64,000 nucleotides of DNA from Acidobacteriaceae bacterium. Lineage in GTDB: Bacteria > Acidobacteriota > Terriglobia > Terriglobales > Acidobacteriaceae. The stretch covers positions 186,001 to 250,000 of the forward strand of contig PLDC01000005.1 of the NCBI GenBank assembly GCA_003134995.1, written 5' to 3'. Position numbers and translations under genes: made by a program. This document shows positions 16,771 through 26,480 of this stretch, piece by piece (the stretch's first letter is position 1; each line of letters starts with the position of its first letter). The notes under the pieces were generated by a model. The model worked only from the letters and a program-made list of their open reading frames with translations, had not been told where the DNA came from and searched no databases.

Positions 16771-16935
16771 TCGTAATTGTTCTTTCTGGAGAGGCCTGAT
16801 AAATACACGTGTAGTGAGGTCCCATGCCGCTCTTGTTTTTTGATTTACGCTGAATTAAACGGCGGGCAGGAAAAGCGGAGATGAATCTGATCCAAAAGGA
16901 TCACCGCGTCACGAGCAAACCGTGGCAGTAGCGTC
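16771..16935 (-). promoter_or_regulatory. Long 5' leader of the DEAD-box gene
   Basis: Between the putative promoter and the start codon lie about 165 untranslated bases containing a GATCC-TTTT-GGATC hairpin (about 16888-16901). A GGAG-like ribosome site (TCTCCAGAA in reverse) sits just before the ATG. Long leaders of this kind can act as cold-shock or autoregulatory elements; that role is inferred. Confidence 0.4.
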
Positions 16936-16942
16936 GATTTTT

Positions 16943-16948
16943 ATTATA
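16943..16948 (-). promoter_or_regulatory. Extended -10 promoter for the DEAD-box gene
   Basis: On the minus strand TGCTATAAT gives a perfect TATAAT with the TGn extension. No clear -35 is visible, as is common for extended -10 promoters. Confidence 0.45.
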
Positions 16949-17020
16949 GCACAACATTCGGTGCAGCCACTCGGAAACGAGCCCGAGCCAATCGATAGTA
17001 ACCAAACAATTTTGTGAGTG

Positions 17021-17097
17021 TGGGGGCCCCGGGCGGAGTCGAACCGCCGACCAACGGTTTAGGAAACCGCTGCTCTATCCATCTGAGCTACGGGGCC
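17021..17097 (-). tRNA. tRNA-Arg (anticodon CCU)
   Basis: Reading the minus strand, a full cloverleaf can be drawn: acceptor GGCCCCG pairing with CGGGGCC, D-arm with AGCTCAGATGGATAGAGC, anticodon arm GCGGT-TTCCTAA-ACCGT with anticodon CCT (a G-T pair closes the arm), T-arm GGCGG-TTCGACT-CCGCC, discriminator C and an encoded CCA (17021-17023). Anticodon CCU reads AGG. The gene lies between the DEAD-box leader and the beta-mannosidase gene. Confidence 0.96.
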
Positions 17098-17176
17098 GCT
17101 GCATAGGCTCATTATCTCACGCTGTTTTAGTGACGCGGCAGTACGAGATCATCGCTTAAGTGTTCCCCTCGGGCCG

Positions 17177-19834
17177 TTACTGTTCTTTTGTCGCGAAAGA
17201 ATCCATGAGCGACGTTACCGTCATGGCGGCTTTCAGTTGGTCCGGACTCGCGGAGGATTTCAGATGAATTGTGGCCGGCTCTCCTGGAAGCAGGTCGAAA
17301 TAATTGTCGGAGAATTGCACATTCAGGTCACCGAAAGACAGATAGACATTTCGCGCGAGCTGTGACGACTGCAATGTGACCGCGACGTCTTCGCCCGTTT
17401 TGCTGAAAGTTGTTTCAATCTTTGGCTTGGGCGGCAGATCGAGGCTGTGCGTCGCATCGAAGAACACTTCGTTTCTCGACACTTTTTTTCCGGCGACTTC
17501 CATGTCAAACACCAGAAAGCTTTTGCGCAGTTCGGCCTTTGCCGCCAGGTCTGCCTTATCGAGAGTCAAGTAAATCGCATTCGATTGCGCTGGGATTTGA
17601 ATGTCTTTGTTTTGATCGAGCAATACGTTCCCGGAAAAATCGAGCAGCCGTGTTCGGATCGTCCCGGAGAGTGGCTGGAGTTTATCCGACACAACGTAAA
17701 CGTCGACCTTGTCGTCGTGCAGAAACGGCGAGATCAACAGATCGTCGTAGAAGCGGCGCGCATAATAATGAAGAGCCTTCCAACGCCCGTAGTAGTCGAT
17801 GCTGGCCCACGAAGCTACGGGCCAGCAGTCATTCAACTGCCAGTAGAGCGATCCCATGGTGCGAGGGCGCTGGCGGCGCAGGTGCTCGGCGCCGATCTTG
17901 ATAATCTCGGCCTGTTGCACCTGGCTGAGATAAACGAAAGAAGCGAAATCCTTAGGCTCCCAATATTCGCGCAGCATGTACGTGAGGATGCGCTCGTTTC
18001 CTCCTTTATTTTTCTGATGCGCCTGCATGACGGTGGAACGGATGTCGAAATCTTCAGGCTTATTCGCAAACGAGCGGATAGTGCGCATCTCGGGGAAAGA
18101 TTGAAACCCGTATTCCGACATGAAGCGCGGAAATTGTTTGGTATAGTCTTCAGCCGGCGCTTGCGCATGCCAGACCTGCCAGTAGTGCATGTCGCCGTTG
18201 TGCTGATTGTCGGGAACCTCCTCAAAGTTCGCGCTGGGAGAACTGGGTGTGTAGGGCGTGGGATCGGCATATTGCGTGACCGCGCTCTTGAGAATATCGG
18301 CGAAGAGAATTACATAATCCTGCCAGACGCGGTCGCGCGCTTCGGCAGAAATCGACTCTCTGAATTTCTGGCGATCGCCCCAGTAGTACCAACTGGTTTC
18401 AACCTCGTTGTTGCCGCACCAGATGACGATGCTGGGATGGTCGCGCAGGCGTTTGATCTGGTCGATGGCCTCTTGCCGCACATTCTCCTGAAAGGAGACG
18501 TCGCCGGGAACCATGTCGCCGCCAAACATGAATTCCTGCCACACCATAATGCCGAGTTCATCGCAGATGTCGTAAAAATCGTCGGACTCGTAATAGCCGC
18601 CGCCCCACTCCCGGACCATATTCATGTGCGCGTCGCGAGCGGACTGCAAAATGTTGCGATGAACTTCAGGGGTCACGCGGTTGGGGAAGCTGTCGAACGG
18701 AATAACGTCCGCGCCTTTGGCGAATACGGAAATACCGTTAACGACGAACTCAAAACTCTTCCCCCACTGATCGGGAGCGTGGCGCAATTCGACGGAACGC
18801 AGTCCAGCCTTGGTTTCTGCGTGGGCTGCAACTTCACGGCCGAGGCGGATAGAGGCAGAAAACCGGTACCGGCTCTGCGCACCGTAACCTACCGGATACC
18901 ACAGCTTCGGCGATGTGATGCGCAGGGGGACGGAAACGTGATTGATTCCGGCATTGAGTTGCAGCGTCTGAGTTCCGTCGGCTGTCTGCGGTCCGGACAT
19001 TTCATCGTGCGCTAATGTGAGAGTGACCGTAGTGGCTCGTCCAGCTTCGATCTCGACTTCGGCCGCGACGTTGGCTAAGTCGGCAGTGATGCTTTGTTGG
19101 TGGATGTGAAAATTCTCGATGCGCAGCGCATCCCAGGTTTCGAGACGCACCGGCTTCCAAATGCCTTCAGTCATAAAGCGCGGGCCCCAATCCCAGCCGT
19201 AGTTGTATGGGGCTTTGCGCGTGTAGGGAGCGGTTGCGATGCCCTCTTCGTTGGGGAAATTGTTAGTGGAGATCGATGGCAGCACGTAGGGGAGCGTCTT
19301 GACGTAGGGAAGTATCTTCTCGATTGCCGAATGAAACACTATTCGCAGCGTGTTCGGACCTGGCTTCAATGCGGCTTTCGCGGGGATTCGCCAGCGGCGA
19401 AACATGTTGTCCGCGTGCAGAATTGCTTGCTCGTTGAGGTAAACATCAGCGAACGTATCCAGCCCGTCAAATACCAGGTCGACGTGATCGTGCGCGAGCG
19501 CGGCGGCATCCACCTCGAACGTCGTCTCATATTCCCAGTCGGCCAGCCCGATCCACTGCAGATGGAATTCATTGTCGCGATCGAAGGGGTCGGGAATCAG
19601 GCCGCTGTGCAGTAGATCTGTTTGGACTACGCCTGGAACCTGCGCGGGATGCCATTCTTTGACGTCGGATCTGTCAGCGTTGGCGACGGCACGAAACTGC
19701 CAGCCTGAATCGAGATTGCGGGAAGAAAGCTCAGCGGCTTCGAGCGGCACGGTCGACAGAAGGCAAAACAGCAGACCGCCTACGATACAAAACGCACCTG
19801 TAAAATAACGCCATCCGGGCCGAACCGATTTCAT
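17177..19834 (-). CDS. Secreted beta-mannosidase, glycoside hydrolase family 2
   Basis: 885 residues with an N-terminal signal segment (YFTGAFCIVGGLLFCLLS). Domain order is that of GH2 mannosidases: sugar-binding jelly roll (GWQFRAV ... WYLGLADWEYETTFEV-like), Ig-like sandwich, (beta/alpha)8 barrel, and C-terminal sandwich domains. The acid/base Glu is E477 in IWCGNNEVE and the nucleophile is E574 in FMSEYGFQSFPE. The segment PYTRKAPYNYGWDWGPRF is typical of beta-mannosidase rather than beta-galactosidase. It releases terminal beta-mannose from mannans or N-glycans. No transporter or other glycosidase adjoins it, and the SIS/RNB genes are divergent. Confidence 0.92.
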   Translation of the reverse strand: MKSVRPGWRYFTGAFCIVGGLLFCLLSTVPLEAAELSSRNLDSGWQFRAVANADRSDVKEWHPAQVPGVVQTDLLHSGLIPDPFDRDNEFHLQWIGLADWEYETTFEVDAAALAHDHVDLVFDGLDTFADVYLNEQAILHADNMFRRWRIPAKAALKPGPNTLRIVFHSAIEKILPYVKTLPYVLPSISTNNFPNEEGIATAPYTRKAPYNYGWDWGPRFMTEGIWKPVRLETWDALRIENFHIHQQSITADLANVAAEVEIEAGRATTVTLTLAHDEMSGPQTADGTQTLQLNAGINHVSVPLRITSPKLWYPVGYGAQSRYRFSASIRLGREVAAHAETKAGLRSVELRHAPDQWGKSFEFVVNGISVFAKGADVIPFDSFPNRVTPEVHRNILQSARDAHMNMVREWGGGYYESDDFYDICDELGIMVWQEFMFGGDMVPGDVSFQENVRQEAIDQIKRLRDHPSIVIWCGNNEVETSWYYWGDRQKFRESISAEARDRVWQDYVILFADILKSAVTQYADPTPYTPSSPSANFEEVPDNQHNGDMHYWQVWHAQAPAEDYTKQFPRFMSEYGFQSFPEMRTIRSFANKPEDFDIRSTVMQAHQKNKGGNERILTYMLREYWEPKDFASFVYLSQVQQAEIIKIGAEHLRRQRPRTMGSLYWQLNDCWPVASWASIDYYGRWKALHYYARRFYDDLLISPFLHDDKVDVYVVSDKLQPLSGTIRTRLLDFSGNVLLDQNKDIQIPAQSNAIYLTLDKADLAAKAELRKSFLVFDMEVAGKKVSRNEVFFDATHSLDLPPKPKIETTFSKTGEDVAVTLQSSQLARNVYLSFGDLNVQFSDNYFDLLPGEPATIHLKSSASPDQLKAAMTVTSLMDSFATKEQ

Positions 19835-19958
19835 GTCAGCAACACCTCACCGACTCGGAGAATAACGGATTCGACGAGATAACGTCCACGCAGGGATCGT
19901 TTCCTGCGTCCGGTTTGCTCCGGTCGCGGCAAATGATTTACTCTCGCGGCAGTCCAAC

Positions 19959-21110
19959 ATGAGTCCAACTAATTCCATTCCCGCTTCCAGCCCGGCGAGC
20001 AGCTTCTCCCACGCAATGCGCCGCGAGATCTACGAACAGCCCCAGGCCATCGCCAAGACTGTTGAACAGCATCTGCAGAACGACATTCTTTTCCCGGGCG
20101 AGCTAAATGGAATCGATAGTGCTTTGCTGACCTTCGAGAAGCTGATCATTGCTGCCAGTGGATCGAGCCGCCATGCCGGCCTGGCGGGCGAGATCATGAT
20201 CGAGGATCTTTCGGGCGTCGCCGTCGATGTGGAATATGCCAGCGAATATTGTTATCGCTCTACGCACGCAGCCGTCGAACCCATCGTAATGGTGGTCACG
20301 CAATCCGGTGAGACAGCCGACACTATAGCGGCACAGCGAGAGGCTTTGACGCGTGGGGTAAAGACGATTGCGGTCTCTAATGTGGCCAATGCCACAATTC
20401 CTCGCGAAGCCAGCGCTGCGTTGATCACAGGAGCGGGTCCTGAACTCGCCGTCCCTGCAACCAAGAGTTTCACCACGCAGGTTACCGTGCTCTATCTGAT
20501 GGCGTTATTCCTCGCGCGAAAACGCGGACGCATGACCTCGGAGGTCACGCGTTCTTATCTGCAGCGACTGCTGCGTCTTCCGGATGCGATCGAGAACAAT
20601 CTTCGAGCCTGGGACGAACTCGCAGAACAATTCGCTCAAAAACATTTTCAAGCAGAAAAGTTTCTATACCTCGGACGGGGCGTCCACTACGCCATCGCAC
20701 GCGAGGGGGCGCTCAAGCTCAAGGAAATTTCCTATGCTCATGCAGAAGGCTATCCTGCCGGCGAACTCAAGCACGGCCCGAATGCGCTGGTCGACGAATA
20801 CCTTCCGGTAGTCGTGCTGGCGACTTGCGACCACCACGATCCGGATTCGGTGCTGCGCTACCGGCGCACGCTGGAAGTGATGAAGGAAGTAAAATCGCGC
20901 CGTGGACGGCTGGTTGCGGTTGCAACCGAAGGCGATCACGAAGTCACCGATGTTGCCGATGACGTATTCTTCGTTCCGGCTGCGCCCGAACTTCTGCTGC
21001 CGATCGTCGAGGTGATCCCGTTGCAACTTTTTGCCTATCACGTGGCGACGAAGAAGGGATACGACGTGGACCGTCCGCGAAATCTGGTGAAAGCGGTGGT
21101 CACCGAGTGA
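19959..21110 (+). CDS. GlmS-type SIS-domain sugar isomerase lacking the glutaminase domain
   Basis: 383 residues with two SIS domains like the isomerase half of glucosamine-6-phosphate synthase: MRREIYEQPQAI at the N-terminus, ASGSSRHAGLAGE, VVTQSGETADT, ATKSFTTQV, LGRGVHYAIAREGALKLKE, AEGYPAGELKHGPNALVD, and the C-terminal NLVKAVVTE. The N-terminal Cys glutamine amidotransferase domain of GlmS is absent, so it may act as an ammonia-dependent isomerase/deaminase or AgaS-like enzyme on amino-sugar phosphates. Its stop overlaps the GTG start of the ribonuclease gene (GTGA), indicating co-translation. Confidence 0.85.
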   Translation: MSPTNSIPASSPASSFSHAMRREIYEQPQAIAKTVEQHLQNDILFPGELNGIDSALLTFEKLIIAASGSSRHAGLAGEIMIEDLSGVAVDVEYASEYCYRSTHAAVEPIVMVVTQSGETADTIAAQREALTRGVKTIAVSNVANATIPREASAALITGAGPELAVPATKSFTTQVTVLYLMALFLARKRGRMTSEVTRSYLQRLLRLPDAIENNLRAWDELAEQFAQKHFQAEKFLYLGRGVHYAIAREGALKLKEISYAHAEGYPAGELKHGPNALVDEYLPVVVLATCDHHDPDSVLRYRRTLEVMKEVKSRRGRLVAVATEGDHEVTDVADDVFFVPAAPELLLPIVEVIPLQLFAYHVATKKGYDVDRPRNLVKAVVTE

Positions 21111-22570
21111 CGGCCAACCCCACTCACATTGATCTGCAAGCCATCGCAAAAACTGTCGTGCAGCAACACGGCTTTCAACCGGACTTCGCACCGGAGGTTC
21201 AACAGCAACTGCAACAATTGCGCACGAATCCTCCGGTAATCGCCGCGGGAGCGACCGTGCGCGATCTGCGCAATTTGTTATGGTCGTCGATTGACAATGA
21301 CACATCCCGCGATCTGGATCAGATCGAAGTTGCGGAACGATTGCCGAACGGCGATGTCAAAGTTCTGATCGGCATTGCCGATGTAGACGCCTTCGTCGCC
21401 AAGCACAGCGCTATTGATCAACACGCCGCGCGCGAAGCCACGACCGTCTACACCGGAATCCGAAACTTCCCTATGCTGCCGGAAGAACTTTCCACGGGCA
21501 AAACTTCCCTGCTGGAGCATCAGGACTGCCTGAGCGTTGTGACGGAATTTGTGGTGGCGGCCGGCGGCCACGTAACTTCCAGCAACGTGTATCGCGCGCT
21601 CGTGCGTAACCAGGCGCAACTGCAATACAACTCGGTGGGAGCGTGGCTGGAGGGTACAGGAGCCGCGCCGCCGAAGGTGGCGGCTTCCGCCGATCTGCAA
21701 TCTCAACTCCGATTGCAGGATGAAGTGGCGCAGAAGCTGAGGAGCCGGCGCTATGAAAATGGAGCGCTCGACCTGCGAACCGACGAGGTTTATCCTCTGG
21801 TGCTGAATTCACAGGTGGTCGACGTAGTGAACCAGCAAAAAAACCATGCCACTGAGTTGATCGAGGACTTCATGATTGCCGCCAATGGAGTAGTGGCGCG
21901 ATTACTCGACAAAGTTTCGTCTTTGCGCCGCATCGTCAAACAACCTGAGCGCTGGGATCGCATTGTCCAACTGGCAGCGGGGTACGGCGAGAAACTTCCA
22001 GCGACTGCGGATTCCAAAGCGCTCAACGATTTTCTGGTCAGGCGTAGTACGGCCGATCCAGATCATTTTGCCGATCTTTCACTTTCCGTGATCAAGTTGA
22101 TTGGCCCCGGAGAATACGTTCTCGAACGCCCCGGCGATCCCGAGGCCGGACACTTCGGCCTTGCGGTGCAGGATTATACGCACTCCACCGCTCCAAACCG
22201 CCGCTTCGCTGACATCGTTACGCAGAGAATTATTAAGTCCGTGCTTGCCAGCCGGCCCAATCCTTACTCGGATGACGAGCTTTCTACAATCGCCACAAAC
22301 TGCACTGCGCGAGGAGACGCCGCGAGAAAAGTCGAGCGCGAGATGGCCAAGCGCATGGCTGCGGTCGCAATGCAGAATCGCATCGGCGCCACCTTCGACG
22401 CCATCGTCACCGGCGCAACTCCCAAGGGAACGTTTGTCCGGGTGGCGCAACCGCGCGTCGAGGGACTGCTGGCTCAGGGCCAGCAGGGAGTCGACGTTGG
22501 TGACAGGCTGCGCGTCAAACTCATTCGCACCGACGTGCAGCATGGCTTTATCGATTTTGCCCGCGTCTAG
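21107..22570 (+). CDS. RNB-domain (RNase II/R-like) exoribonuclease
   Basis: 487 residues from a GTG that overlaps the previous stop. Acidic active-site motif: IDNDTSRDLDQIEVAE (about residues 61-76) and IGIADVDAFV, followed by FPMLPEELSTGKTSLLEHQDCLSVV and, further on, HSTAPNRRFADIVTQR. An S1-like segment (IGATFDAIVTGATPKGTFVRV ... VEGLLAQ) forms the C-terminus. It is shorter than RNase R because the N-terminal cold-shock/winged-helix domains are missing. It degrades RNA 3' to 5'. The translational coupling to a sugar isomerase has no obvious functional logic. Confidence 0.88.
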   Translation: MTANPTHIDLQAIAKTVVQQHGFQPDFAPEVQQQLQQLRTNPPVIAAGATVRDLRNLLWSSIDNDTSRDLDQIEVAERLPNGDVKVLIGIADVDAFVAKHSAIDQHAAREATTVYTGIRNFPMLPEELSTGKTSLLEHQDCLSVVTEFVVAAGGHVTSSNVYRALVRNQAQLQYNSVGAWLEGTGAAPPKVAASADLQSQLRLQDEVAQKLRSRRYENGALDLRTDEVYPLVLNSQVVDVVNQQKNHATELIEDFMIAANGVVARLLDKVSSLRRIVKQPERWDRIVQLAAGYGEKLPATADSKALNDFLVRRSTADPDHFADLSLSVIKLIGPGEYVLERPGDPEAGHFGLAVQDYTHSTAPNRRFADIVTQRIIKSVLASRPNPYSDDELSTIATNCTARGDAARKVEREMAKRMAAVAMQNRIGATFDAIVTGATPKGTFVRVAQPRVEGLLAQGQQGVDVGDRLRVKLIRTDVQHGFIDFARV

Positions 22571-22587
22571 CAGTCAATCCTAGGCCG

Positions 22588-22776
22588 TCAATCCCAAGCA
22601 TCAGATAGTTTACGAATATTGCCTGCCGTACGGCTGCCCGCGACCTGTTCGCGCTGGATTTTCAGCACGTAACATTGCTCATGAACAGTCTGGCCGTCCT
22701 CATCAATTTTGGCGAGCTCCAACGAGACAGGTTTATTGCAGATGGCGCAAGTGGAAACGGCGACCCCGTTTTTCAA
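22588..22776 (-). CDS. Small zinc-binding protein (TTG start)
   Basis: A 62-residue protein begun at TTG 22776, chosen because a GGAGG ribosome-binding site (22784-22788) is exactly seven bases before it; a GTG at 22782 is too close to that site, and the ATG at 22878 gives an unrelated-looking N-terminus. It reads LKNGVAVSTCAICNKPVSL with C-x2-C, then HEQC (H-x2-C), a LIM/treble-clef-like metal site. Function unknown; it converges on the ribonuclease gene with a 17-bp gap. Confidence 0.6.
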   Translation of the reverse strand: MKNGVAVSTCAICNKPVSLELAKIDEDGQTVHEQCYVLKIQREQVAGSRTAGNIRKLSDAWD

Positions 22777-22783
22777 AGACACA

Positions 22784-22788
22784 CCTCC
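22784..22788 (-). promoter_or_regulatory. GGAGG ribosome-binding site deciding a TTG start
   Basis: Perfect Shine-Dalgarno core on the minus strand, seven bases upstream of TTG 22776. Confidence 0.55.
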
Positions 22789-22942
22789 GGACGAGTGGCA
22801 TCGCCTACTGATATAACCCGAGCGTTGGGATTTTGACTCGCGGAAAGTTTCGACGGCGAGAAGGACACGGCTGAGCAAGAGATTGCCCAGAATCTTAACC
22901 CAAGGGTGAACGAACTAAACTCGACGGGAATGCTGAACCACT

Positions 22943-24082
22943 CTATACCGCGACGGTAACCGACGTCTCAGTCCGTGTGACTGGCCGATAAAGCGTATCC
23001 CGTTCAATCGGTTCGCGGCCAGCGGCGCGGATCAGCCGTTCCAACTCTTCCCGGCGCATGCCCTGGGGCGTGGTCGCGCCCGCGTCGTGATAAATCTTCT
23101 CTTCAATCACAGTCCCATCCATGTCGTCGGCGCCGAAGCGCAGAGAAATCTGCGCGATTTTCGCTGTCATCATCTGCCAGTAAGATTTGATATGCGGGAA
23201 GTTGTCGAGCACGAGGCGGCTGACCGCGATCTGTTTGATGTCGAGCATCCCGGTGGTCTTGGGCAGATGCTGCAGCGGGGTGTTGTCGGGATGAAAGGCC
23301 AGCGGGATGAAAGTCTGGAAGCCACCGGTTTCATCTTGCAGCGCGCGCAGCTTGAGCAGGTGGTCGACGCGATCTTCGTCATTTTCGACGTGGCCGTACA
23401 GCATGGTGGCGTTTGATTTCAATCCGAGTTGATGAGCGATTCTCGCCGTATCGAGCCATTGATCGCCATCGATCTTGTGGTCGCAAATGATGTGGCGAAC
23501 ACGGTCGGCGAAAATCTCGGCACCGCCGCCGGGCAGCGAATCCACGCCTGAGGCCTTCAGTTGTTCCAGCGTCTCGCGAATCGAGAGCTTGGCGCGCTTC
23601 GAAAGATACGCAACCTCGACCATGGTGAAAGCCTTGAGATGCACCTGCGGAAAGCGCTGCTTCAGACCAGAACAGAGATCCAGGAAATACTGAAACGGCA
23701 GGTCAGGATGCAATCCACCGACGATGTGAAATTCCGTGACGGCCTCGCTGTACCCAGAGGCTGCGGTTTCAAAAGCCTTGTCGAGCGCCATCGTGTAGGC
23801 GCCGGGCGTATCTTTCTTCCGGCCAAAGGCGCACAGACGGCAGGCCGCTACGCACACGTTCGTGGGATTGATATGGCGATTGACGTTGAAATATGTTTTG
23901 TCGCCGTGCATGCGCTCGCGGACATGGTTGGCCATCCAGCCGACGGCGAGAATATCGCCGGTGCGGTAGAGAGCGAGAGCGTCGTCTGACGTGAGACGCT
24001 CGCGGGCCAGCACTTTGGCTTGGATTGGCTGAAGACGCGCGTCGTCGGTCTGAAATGGATGGTTCTGGCGCAAGGGAGACAT
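22943..24082 (-). CDS. mqnE: Aminofutalosine synthase MqnE (radical SAM)
   Basis: 379 residues, usual for MqnE. The 4Fe-4S motif is C77-x3-C81-x2-C84 in NPTNVCVAACRLCAFG. Family segments are clear: YSEAVTEFHIVGGLHPDLPF, VHLKAFTMVEVAYLSKRAKL, DSLPGGGAEIFADRVR and GHVENDEDRVDHLLKLRALQDETGGFQTFIPLAFHP. MqnE joins chorismate-derived carboxyvinyloxybenzoate to SAM in the futalosine route to menaquinone. Other mqn genes are not in the window, so the pathway is dispersed. The related cofactor-F420 enzyme CofH is the main alternative, but the VTEFHIVGG and AFTMVEVAY blocks favour MqnE. Confidence 0.88.
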   Translation of the reverse strand: MSPLRQNHPFQTDDARLQPIQAKVLARERLTSDDALALYRTGDILAVGWMANHVRERMHGDKTYFNVNRHINPTNVCVAACRLCAFGRKKDTPGAYTMALDKAFETAASGYSEAVTEFHIVGGLHPDLPFQYFLDLCSGLKQRFPQVHLKAFTMVEVAYLSKRAKLSIRETLEQLKASGVDSLPGGGAEIFADRVRHIICDHKIDGDQWLDTARIAHQLGLKSNATMLYGHVENDEDRVDHLLKLRALQDETGGFQTFIPLAFHPDNTPLQHLPKTTGMLDIKQIAVSRLVLDNFPHIKSYWQMMTAKIAQISLRFGADDMDGTVIEEKIYHDAGATTPQGMRREELERLIRAAGREPIERDTLYRPVTRTETSVTVAV

Positions 24083-24132
24083 CCCCTTGATGATATCGCA
24101 GCAGCGCAGGTTAAGTCACAGTAAAGATGGGC

Positions 24133-24528
24133 TCAGTGGCCGGCGATGACCCGGTCACTTATTTTGTCGTACTCTGATTGCGGGATGACGCGCCGCGCTA
24201 CGAGTTCGTGCGCACTCTTGAACGGACGCTCGGCGATGATGCGGTCGGCATCGCGTTCGGTCATGCCGGGCAGGCTTAGCAAGTCCTCTCGGGAAGCAGT
24301 GTTGATATCGACGGCCTTATCGCTGTGCATCCCTTCCTTAACGCCTTCGACAACCGCCTTGGTGTCCCGACGCATGGTTTCAGTAGCCTCGGCGGTTTGC
24401 CTCCGGATTTCATCAGGATTGTCTTTGGTGGAGCAGGCGGTGATGCCGACTAGCGGCACGGCTAACGCAATGAGCCATACGTTGCGAAGATTGGGAAGCT
24501 GCATGGGGTTCTGATGCGATAACTTCAT
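24133..24528 (-). CDS. Helix-hairpin-helix lipoprotein
   Basis: 131 residues from ATG 24528 (an ATG at 24504 is also possible). The signal ends in a lipobox (VGITACSTK). A charged helical stretch follows (DEIRRQTAEATETMRRDTKAVVEGVKEGM), then a ComEA-like helix-hairpin-helix domain: VDINTASREDLLSLPGMTERDADRIIAERPFKSAHELV. Similar proteins bind DNA nonspecifically in competence, but an outer-membrane-anchored form may have another role. No competence genes adjoin it. Confidence 0.75.
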   Translation of the reverse strand: MKLSHQNPMQLPNLRNVWLIALAVPLVGITACSTKDNPDEIRRQTAEATETMRRDTKAVVEGVKEGMHSDKAVDINTASREDLLSLPGMTERDADRIIAERPFKSAHELVARRVIPQSEYDKISDRVIAGH

Positions 24529-24635
24529 CTTCGGTTGGCAAATTCTTCGTGTCGCTGAGATCATTTTTCCTGCGAGTTATTCTTCGCCAGAGGCCGCGCG
24601 AAAGCATCGGTAGGGTTCTGGAGACTGAAAGGCTT

Positions 24636-26480
24636 TTACGGCTGGGCGGGCAATTCCCAGCCTTCATCTTTCATCTTGTTGTTGGTCCAGTGTTGCAGTT
24701 GCTCGAAGAGCGCGGGGTCGATGACGGTGAAGCGAAGGCCAACGCGGCCTTCGCCGCCGAACCAGACGATACGAGCCTTCGCGCGGAAAGTAGTTCCGCT
24801 GTCGGGCAGCGGAAAACTCACGTCGAGAAGACCTGTAAACTTCATCGGCTCTTTCAAGCCGTCGATCCCCACCCCGCCGGTGCTTAGGTTGACTCCCTGG
24901 ACCGAGGCTTCCTCGCCTTGCTGATTCTTCAGCACGACGGCAAGTTGGATGCGAGCGCGGAAAAACTTCTGCTGCTCGAGGCTGATGTATCCCAAGGCGC
25001 TGGCTCCGTCGCCAGCATTCACGTTGATGTTGTATTCTTTCAGCTTCCGACTCAGAGTGCGGCGTGAAATGCCGAGTTGTTCCGCAGCCTGGCTGCGATG
25101 GCCTCCACTGCGCTCGAGAGCGCGAATGATCATCTGCTCCTCCATGCTGTCAAGATTGCCCACCGGCATAGAGGCAAAATGGCGTTGGGCGATTGGGCTG
25201 CCCGACATCGCGTCTGCAATCTGCGTTTTTTGGATTTCAGGATCCCTCGACTCCACCGCAACCCTGGCGATGAGATTACGCAGCTCACGAACGTTGCCCG
25301 GCCATGCGTGAGAGAGCAGCGCGGAAACTGCATCGGGCGTGAACGAACTGCCTGCACTCTTGAGCTTGAGGAAGTGCTCGGCGAGCGCGACGATGTCCTC
25401 CGGCCGCTCGCGCAGAGGCGGCACGCGAAGTTGAAACTGCCCGAGGCGATGAAAAAGATCCTGGCGGAAACGGCCTGCAGTGACAGCAGCGTCGAGATCC
25501 TGATTAGTAGCGGCAACGATGCGGACGTCAACGGTGATCTTGCGGTGACCGCCTAGCCGATAAAAAGGATATCCATCGAGCACCCGCAGGAGTTTCACCT
25601 GCGTCTGGAGCTGGAGCTCGCCGATTTCATCGAGGAAAAGCGTGCCTTTGTCGGCGAGTTCGAACAGGCCTGCGCGAGACGAATCGGCTCCGGTGAACGC
25701 GCCCTTTTCGTAGCCGAATAATTCGCTCTCGACTAAATTTTCGGGAAGCGCCGCGCAGTTAATATCGACCCAGGGGCGGCTGCGACGGTGCGAGGATTGG
25801 TGAATCGTGCGGGCTATGAGTTCTTTGCCGGTTCCGGTTTCACCAGTGACCAGCACGCTTTCGTTGTGGCTCGCGACGCGATCAACCATGCGCATGAATC
25901 GGTGCATCAGGGGGCTTGCCAGTATCAGGTTTACGCCCTCAAGCGGACGCGAGACGGTGTGCGCCACATCATCTTCTTCTTCCTGAGTTCCTCGCGCTTT
26001 ACTTTGAACAACCCCGGGTTTTGATTTTACCTCGGTCACAGAGAGCATGGCGACCATCCCTGCGGGCGCCGAACCACCGGCCTGAAGCAACGTGACTGTC
26101 AACTCCGCTGTGAAATCTTTCTGAGCTTTGGTCTGAAAGCGGAGCGAAGTTCGATAACAATTATCTTGCGCAACAACGGCGAGCATCGCCTGTTGCAGTT
26201 CGCGCTGCGCGACGACGCCCTTATCGAGAAAAAGATCTGCCAGAGTGCGACCAATCATTTCCGCAAGAGTAGAGTCGAAAATCTTGATCGCATCTACATT
26301 GCAGCCAGTAATGTTGCCTTCAAGATCGGCGGAGAAGACGAGGACTCCCGCGATAGCACCGGCATCAAGAACAGTCGCACGCGATACAGCAGAAATGGCT
26401 GAGTCTCCGGCGCGGCCGGAGTCCACCGGTGCTTGAGCCTGCGAATCAAGTGGTTGCGAATTAAGATTTATGGTCGGCAT
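24636..26480 (-). CDS. Sigma-54-dependent transcriptional activator with PAS, Fis HTH and C-terminal PilZ domain
   Basis: 614 residues from ATG 26480. Order: PAS-like sensor (about 35-150; [23 protein letters not shown]), AAA+ domain with Walker A GETGTGKE (213-220), GAFTGA (260-265) and Walker B LFLDEI (281-286), Fis-type HTH ([34 protein letters not shown]) and then about 100 further residues of PilZ type: [40 protein letters not shown]. PilZ domains bind c-di-GMP; a PilZ domain after the HTH is unusual. The canonical RxxxR motif is not exact (RARIQ). The gene is divergent from the HD-GYP/GGDEF gene, suggesting it senses c-di-GMP handled by that neighbour (inference). Confidence 0.85.
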   Translation of the reverse strand: MPTINLNSQPLDSQAQAPVDSGRAGDSAISAVSRATVLDAGAIAGVLVFSADLEGNITGCNVDAIKIFDSTLAEMIGRTLADLFLDKGVVAQRELQQAMLAVVAQDNCYRTSLRFQTKAQKDFTAELTVTLLQAGGSAPAGMVAMLSVTEVKSKPGVVQSKARGTQEEEDDVAHTVSRPLEGVNLILASPLMHRFMRMVDRVASHNESVLVTGETGTGKELIARTIHQSSHRRSRPWVDINCAALPENLVESELFGYEKGAFTGADSSRAGLFELADKGTLFLDEIGELQLQTQVKLLRVLDGYPFYRLGGHRKITVDVRIVAATNQDLDAAVTAGRFRQDLFHRLGQFQLRVPPLRERPEDIVALAEHFLKLKSAGSSFTPDAVSALLSHAWPGNVRELRNLIARVAVESRDPEIQKTQIADAMSGSPIAQRHFASMPVGNLDSMEEQMIIRALERSGGHRSQAAEQLGISRRTLSRKLKEYNINVNAGDGASALGYISLEQQKFFRARIQLAVVLKNQQGEEASVQGVNLSTGGVGIDGLKEPMKFTGLLDVSFPLPDSGTTFRAKARIVWFGGEGRVGLRFTVIDPALFEQLQHWTNNKMKDEGWELPAQP

